Shown here piece by piece: positions 32,439 to 35,760 of a stretch of 35,760 nt of DNA. The stretch's first letter is position 1. The number at the start of each line of letters is the position of its first letter. Under the pieces are notes generated by a model. That model ran no database searches. It saw only the letters and a program-made list of their open reading frames with translations, and was not told where the DNA came from. The stretch covers positions 1 through 35,760 of the forward strand of contig JALSKA010000002.1 in NCBI GenBank assembly GCA_026989095.1, read 5' to 3'. The position numbers were made by a program, and so were the translations under genes. This DNA comes from Ardenticatenaceae bacterium (GTDB taxonomy: Bacteria > Chloroflexota > Anaerolineae > Ardenticatenales > Ardenticatenaceae).

Positions 32439-32467
32439 TTGACGCCCTCGGGCCGGGAACCTAAAAT
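32439..32467 (+). promoter_or_regulatory. Promoter for the gtrA-ABC transporter genes
   Basis: TTGACG (32439-32444), a 17-base spacer and TAAAAT (32462-32467) make a strong sigma70-type match in the serS-gtrA gap. It would give a leader of about 138 bases. A second isolated TATAAT lies at 32541-32546 but lacks a -35 box. Confidence 0.65.
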
Positions 32468-32611
32468 TGTGGGGAGGGCCACCCTGGCCGTCACCCACGC
32501 CATGAACCGGCGGCGGGCTGTGCAAATCCGGCACGGCGTGTATAATTGGGCCGCCGTCGGCTCTGCGGCGGCCGGCGGGGAACTGTCACTGGTGGGAGGT
32601 CGAGACACCGT

Positions 32612-33067
32612 ATGCAGACCAACGGCTTTCACCTCAAAGTGATGGCACTGGCCACCGAGAACCGCAAGGAAGTCGAACGCTTTGTGAAGTTCGCCGTGGT
32701 CGGCGCTGTAGGCGCCCTGGTGGACTTCGGCGTCCTGAACGCGCTCGTGCTCCTGGTGGGCCTCTCCCCTGCGTGGGCGAATCCCTTCTCGGTCAGCGCC
32801 GCCATCATGAGCAACTTTATCTGGAACCGGCTGTGGACTTTTCCCGAGAGCCGGCAGCGCCCCTTCCTCACCCAGTTCGGCCAATTTGCCCTCGTCAACC
32901 TGGTCGGCCTTCTCATCAACCAGTTGATCTTCGTGACCGCCCTGCATCTCACCTCGCCGGCCGTTCCCCATCCGTGGGATTACAACATTTCCAAGGCCGT
33001 GGCCATTGGCCTGGTGCTCTTCTGGAACTTCGGGGTCAACCGGGTCTGGACCTACCGGGGCCTGTAA
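32612..33067 (+). CDS. GtrA-family membrane protein
   Basis: The 151-residue protein has four predicted helices (about 26-50, 57-73, 88-110, 126-146) and the paired GtrA signatures [10 protein letters not shown] (68-77) and [12 protein letters not shown] (137-148). GtrA-like proteins are thought to flip lipid-linked sugars or aid cell-surface polysaccharide synthesis. GGGAGG lies twelve bases before the ATG at 32612, rather far; GTG/ATG codons at 32639 and 32642 are alternatives but have no better site. It is 12 bases before the ABC permease gene, with no glycosyltransferase in view. Confidence 0.85.
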   Translation: MQTNGFHLKVMALATENRKEVERFVKFAVVGAVGALVDFGVLNALVLLVGLSPAWANPFSVSAAIMSNFIWNRLWTFPESRQRPFLTQFGQFALVNLVGLLINQLIFVTALHLTSPAVPHPWDYNISKAVAIGLVLFWNFGVNRVWTYRGL

Positions 33068-33079
33068 CGTGGGCACGCC

Positions 33080-35428
33080 ATGAGCGTGAGCTTGGGCGTG
33101 TGGCGCGTGATGGGACAGAAAGCGTGGCGCGATGTGGGCCGCCGCCGGCTCCGCTCCGCGCTCACCCTGGCCGGCGTCGTCATCGGCGTGGCGGGATTCG
33201 TGGCCATCGTCACAGTGGGCCAGGGCTTCGTGCGCCTGCAACAGGCCACCGCCGAGGCCACCCGCCAGCCCCACGTGGAGCTGTGGGTGTGGGATGCACC
33301 ACCTGGGCTGGCCCGCGCCATCTCGCGCCGGCCCGGGGTGGAGGCCGCCGAGGTCCGCTTCATGCACTACGCCCAAGCCACCGTTGGGGAGCGCACAGTC
33401 ACCGTGCGCATGGCCGGCCTGTGGAACTTCGACGACCAGCGCGTGGGCAGAGTGGAGTTGTTGGCCGGCCGCTGGCCCCGTCGGCCCGATGAGGCGGCCG
33501 TCGAGCCGGGCACGGGCTTGTCTTTGGGCAGCACGTTCGCCTTTCGTGATCCCCAAGGGCGCGATCGCCGGCTCACCGTGGTGGGGCTGGCCCGCCGCCC
33601 CACTGCCCTCTCGGCAACCCTCACGGGCGTGCCAGCCGTCTACGTGCCGGCTGAGACCTTGCAGCGCGTCCTGGGGGTGGCCGGGGGAAACCGCCTGTTC
33701 GTGCGCGTGCTCCCCTCGGCCGACCGCCAACAGGTGGCCGACGATGTCATCCAGTTGCTCCGCCTGCGGGGAATCGCTCACGGGCAGCCCCGCGTCTACT
33801 CGCCAGACGATTTCCCGGGGAAGCGGGAGCTGAATGCGCTCATACTCATCCTGGTGCTCTTCTCCGCCCTGGGCGTGGCCGTGAGCGGCTTTCTGGTGGC
33901 CAACACCATGAACGCCATCGTGGTCGAAAGCGCCGCCGATGTGGGCGTCCTCAAGGCCGTGGGCGCCACGCGCCCCCAAGTGTTGATGGCCTTTCTCCTC
34001 ACGTCCTTGATGTACGGCGGCGCGGGAAGCCTGATAGGGCTTCCTGTGGGGGCGCTCCTGGGCTTCTGGCTCACGAGCGTGTTGGGCCGGCTGCTCAACC
34101 TGAGCCCTTCTCCCTACGTGGACTTGTCGGCGCTGGCAAGCGGCCTGGCCGTGGGGCTGACGGTGAGTGCCTTGGGCGGCGTGGTCCCGGCCTGGCAGGC
34201 GGCCAGGCTGCCGGTCAACGCCGTGCTCATGAGCTACGGCGTTCGCGCCGACTTCGGCCGGAGCGCGGTCGAACGCCTCATGGGCCGGTGGCTTCGGCTG
34301 CCGCCCTTGGCCTCGATGGCAGTCCGCAACGTGGCGCGCCGCAAGGTGCGCAGCCTGATGACCGGCGGTGCCGTCACGCTGGCCGTGGCCGGGCTCTTGG
34401 GCGCTGTCAGCGTCGAGGCCAGTGTGGAGGCCGTGATCCGGGATGTCTTCGCCACCTACGCGGCCGACGCCTGGGTCATCACGGGCCGGCCGGCCGGAGC
34501 TCCCCTGGCCCGGAGCCTGGAGCGTGTGCCCGGCGTGCTCCACGCCGAGGGGTGGCTGTTGAGAGACTGCTGGATCGGGCGGGCACCGGCTCGTTGCTGG
34601 GGCGTGCCGGCCACCACTCGCCTCTACCGTCCTGTGCTGTTGGAAGGCGCTTGGCTCGACCCGGCCGACCCGCTGGGCGTCGCCATCAGTGAGGACGTGG
34701 CCCGGGCGCGAGGTGTGCGGCCCGGTGACCGCGTGCGGGTCCGCTTGGGAGAGCGGGCGGCCAATGTGCGCGTGCGGGGCATCGTGCGCGACAACAGCGT
34801 CTTCCTGGGGAGCACGGTGACGGCCAAGGTGTTTCTGCCCCATGCCCTGGCCGCCCGCCTCGCCGGCGACCGGCTGGCGGCCGACATCTACGCCCTGGAG
34901 ACGGCTCCCAAGGAGCGGGAAGAGATCGAAACCGTCCTCAACGCCATCCGGCGCCGCTTTGCCCCCCTGCGGCCGGCCGGGGAACCCATGGCCGTCGAGC
35001 TGGAGGCCGCCCGCCGGCAGAGCGGCATCCTGGCCCTGGCCCTGCGGGGCATGGTCGTGTTGGTGGCGACAACCGGGGCCTTGGGCGTGGCCAACACCTT
35101 CGCCCTCAACGTGACGGAGCGCCGGCGAGAGATCGGCGTCCTGCGGGCTATCGGCGTGGCCACGCGGGAGTTCATCGTCCTCTACGGCGCAGAGGGGGCT
35201 GTCGTGGCCGTGTTCGGGTGGATGGTGGGCGTCGGAGCAGGGTGGCTGGTGGGATGGCTCTTCGTGCGGGCCCTGGAAACGGTGCTCCTCACCATTCCCC
35301 TGGTCTTCACGCCCACGTTCCTGCTGTGGGGACTCGCCCTGGCCTTGGGCCTGACCCTGAGCGCCAGCACGGGGCCGGCCCTCTTGGCCGCCCGCCTTCC
35401 GCCCGCGAGGGCGCTGCGCTACCAATGA
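33080..35428 (+). CDS. ABC transporter permease, two FtsX/MacB-type halves
   Basis: The 782-residue protein has a first membrane helix at about 22-50, a periplasmic-core-type (MacB_PCD) domain, and an FtsX domain from about 251 to 375 ([18 protein letters not shown]). The layout then repeats: a helix near 425, a second extracellular domain, and an FtsX domain from about 650 to the end ([20 protein letters not shown]). This is the fused-dimer form, so one polypeptide may supply both permease halves. Such systems export lipoproteins, peptides or drugs or transmit mechanical signals. The ATPase is not in the window and is expected downstream. A clear ribosome site before the ATG is lacking; coupling to gtrA is possible. 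Confidence 0.88.
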   Translation: MSVSLGVWRVMGQKAWRDVGRRRLRSALTLAGVVIGVAGFVAIVTVGQGFVRLQQATAEATRQPHVELWVWDAPPGLARAISRRPGVEAAEVRFMHYAQATVGERTVTVRMAGLWNFDDQRVGRVELLAGRWPRRPDEAAVEPGTGLSLGSTFAFRDPQGRDRRLTVVGLARRPTALSATLTGVPAVYVPAETLQRVLGVAGGNRLFVRVLPSADRQQVADDVIQLLRLRGIAHGQPRVYSPDDFPGKRELNALILILVLFSALGVAVSGFLVANTMNAIVVESAADVGVLKAVGATRPQVLMAFLLTSLMYGGAGSLIGLPVGALLGFWLTSVLGRLLNLSPSPYVDLSALASGLAVGLTVSALGGVVPAWQAARLPVNAVLMSYGVRADFGRSAVERLMGRWLRLPPLASMAVRNVARRKVRSLMTGGAVTLAVAGLLGAVSVEASVEAVIRDVFATYAADAWVITGRPAGAPLARSLERVPGVLHAEGWLLRDCWIGRAPARCWGVPATTRLYRPVLLEGAWLDPADPLGVAISEDVARARGVRPGDRVRVRLGERAANVRVRGIVRDNSVFLGSTVTAKVFLPHALAARLAGDRLAADIYALETAPKEREEIETVLNAIRRRFAPLRPAGEPMAVELEAARRQSGILALALRGMVVLVATTGALGVANTFALNVTERRREIGVLRAIGVATREFIVLYGAEGAVVAVFGWMVGVGAGWLVGWLFVRALETVLLTIPLVFTPTFLLWGLALALGLTLSASTGPALLAARLPPARALRYQ

Positions 35429-35483
35429 CAGGGGGAGCCGTCCCTGACCGGCACGTTGCACCAACAGGGAGGAGCAGAGCAGA

Positions 35484-35760
35484 GTGACTCGCAGGTGGCA
35501 GTACGTGGTCTTGCTCATCGTAGTTCTCGCCGGCGGGGCGAGCTGGTGGCTGGTGGGGCGCAGCCGGCAGGAGTCGCGCCAGAAAGTCACTGTGGTGGTG
35601 CGGTTGGATGACCTGGTGGTCCGAGTTGAGGCCTTGGGGCGCGCGGAGCTTCGCCGGCAAGTGAACTTGAGCTTCCCCGCAGGCGGCTTGGTCATCGAAC
35701 TCCCCGTGGCCGAGGGCGACTCGGTGGAGGCCGGGACCCCGGTGGCCACACTGGAGACGG
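35484..35760 (+). CDS. Membrane fusion protein of an ABC efflux system (3' end missing)
   Basis: The visible 92 codons start at GTG 35484 after GGAGGAG and continue past the window. Residues about 7-27 form a membrane anchor ([19 protein letters not shown]). The chain then resembles the adaptor family of HlyD/MacA type: an initial beta strand ([19 protein letters not shown]) and a biotinyl-lipoyl-like segment ([20 protein letters not shown]). It lies 55 bases after the permease, so it is probably its partner, with the ATPase further on. Confidence 0.75.
   Translation, partial: MTRRWQYVVLLIVVLAGGASWWLVGRSRQESRQKVTVVVRLDDLVVRVEALGRAELRRQVNLSFPAGGLVIELPVAEGDSVEAGTPVATLET

Noticed and set aside
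32541-32546. TATAAT before gtrA as a second promoter
   Set aside because: No -35 box lies at 16-18 bases upstream; the element at 32439-32467 is much better.
31031-35749. A minus-strand frame of 1572 codons covering serS and everything beyond it
   Set aside because: Only the part from 32335 downwards matches seryl-tRNA synthetase. The upstream part lies antisense to the well-supported gtrA and ABC permease genes and is His/Gly/Gln-rich in the way GC-rich shadows are.

Overview
The window is GC-rich bacterial chromosome dominated by one long ribosomal-protein locus on the minus strand (about 26.5 kb down to 7.48 kb), flanked by accessory and housekeeping genes. The gene order, the GC content, a cysteine-bearing insertion in EF-Tu, truA-rplM-rpsI attached to the alpha operon, and the style of the flanking proteins (proline/threonine-rich exported proteins, zinc-ribbon TPR proteins) suggest a Chloroflexota bacterium, perhaps thermophilic. 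That placement is an inference from gene content only.

Region 1 (1-7452, plus strand) is the accessory part. It holds two exported or anchored proteins that share a PepSY-like domain, a proline-rich linker and a very acidic Asp-rich tail (the first is cut by the window edge), and a third single-span proline-rich protein. These are followed by an ApbE-type FAD:protein FMN transferase, a membrane-anchored class III nucleotide cyclase, a six-helix ferric-reductase-like haem membrane protein, and an OmpR-type response regulator with its histidine kinase. Spacing from the third protein to the kinase is tight, with 4-base and 92-base overlaps. I read this as one redox and signalling module at the cell envelope. 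The individual families are known, but the combination is the best candidate here for an undescribed system.

Region 2 (7480-26552, minus strand) is a merged S10-spc-alpha operon. It begins with two tandem near-consensus promoters and tRNA-Thr(TGT), followed by tuf, rpsJ, rplCDWB, rpsS, rplV, rpsC, rplP, rpmC, rpsQ, rplNXE, rpsN, rpsH, rplFR, rpsE, rpmD, rplO, secY, adk, map, rpmJ, rpsM, rpsK, rpsD, rpoA, rplQ, truA, rplM and rpsI. infA is missing from its usual place between map and rpmJ; a good internal promoter sits there instead. The region ends convergently against region 1 at a hairpin that overlaps the 3' end of the kinase gene.

Region 3 (26579-35760) is housekeeping and mixed: a HAD-family phosphatase (-), rpsT (+) with its own promoter and terminator, a PAS protein with a histidine-kinase dimerisation motif but no ATPase domain (-), a zinc-ribbon/TPR membrane protein (-), a PIG-L family deacetylase (-), and serS (-). 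A divergent promoter region separates serS from a gtrA-like gene (+), which is followed by an FtsX/MacB-type ABC permease (+) and the start of a membrane fusion protein (+) that runs off the window. No CRISPR array, insertion sequence, prophage, rRNA gene or replication origin was seen, and no gene-free stretch exceeds 300 bases.
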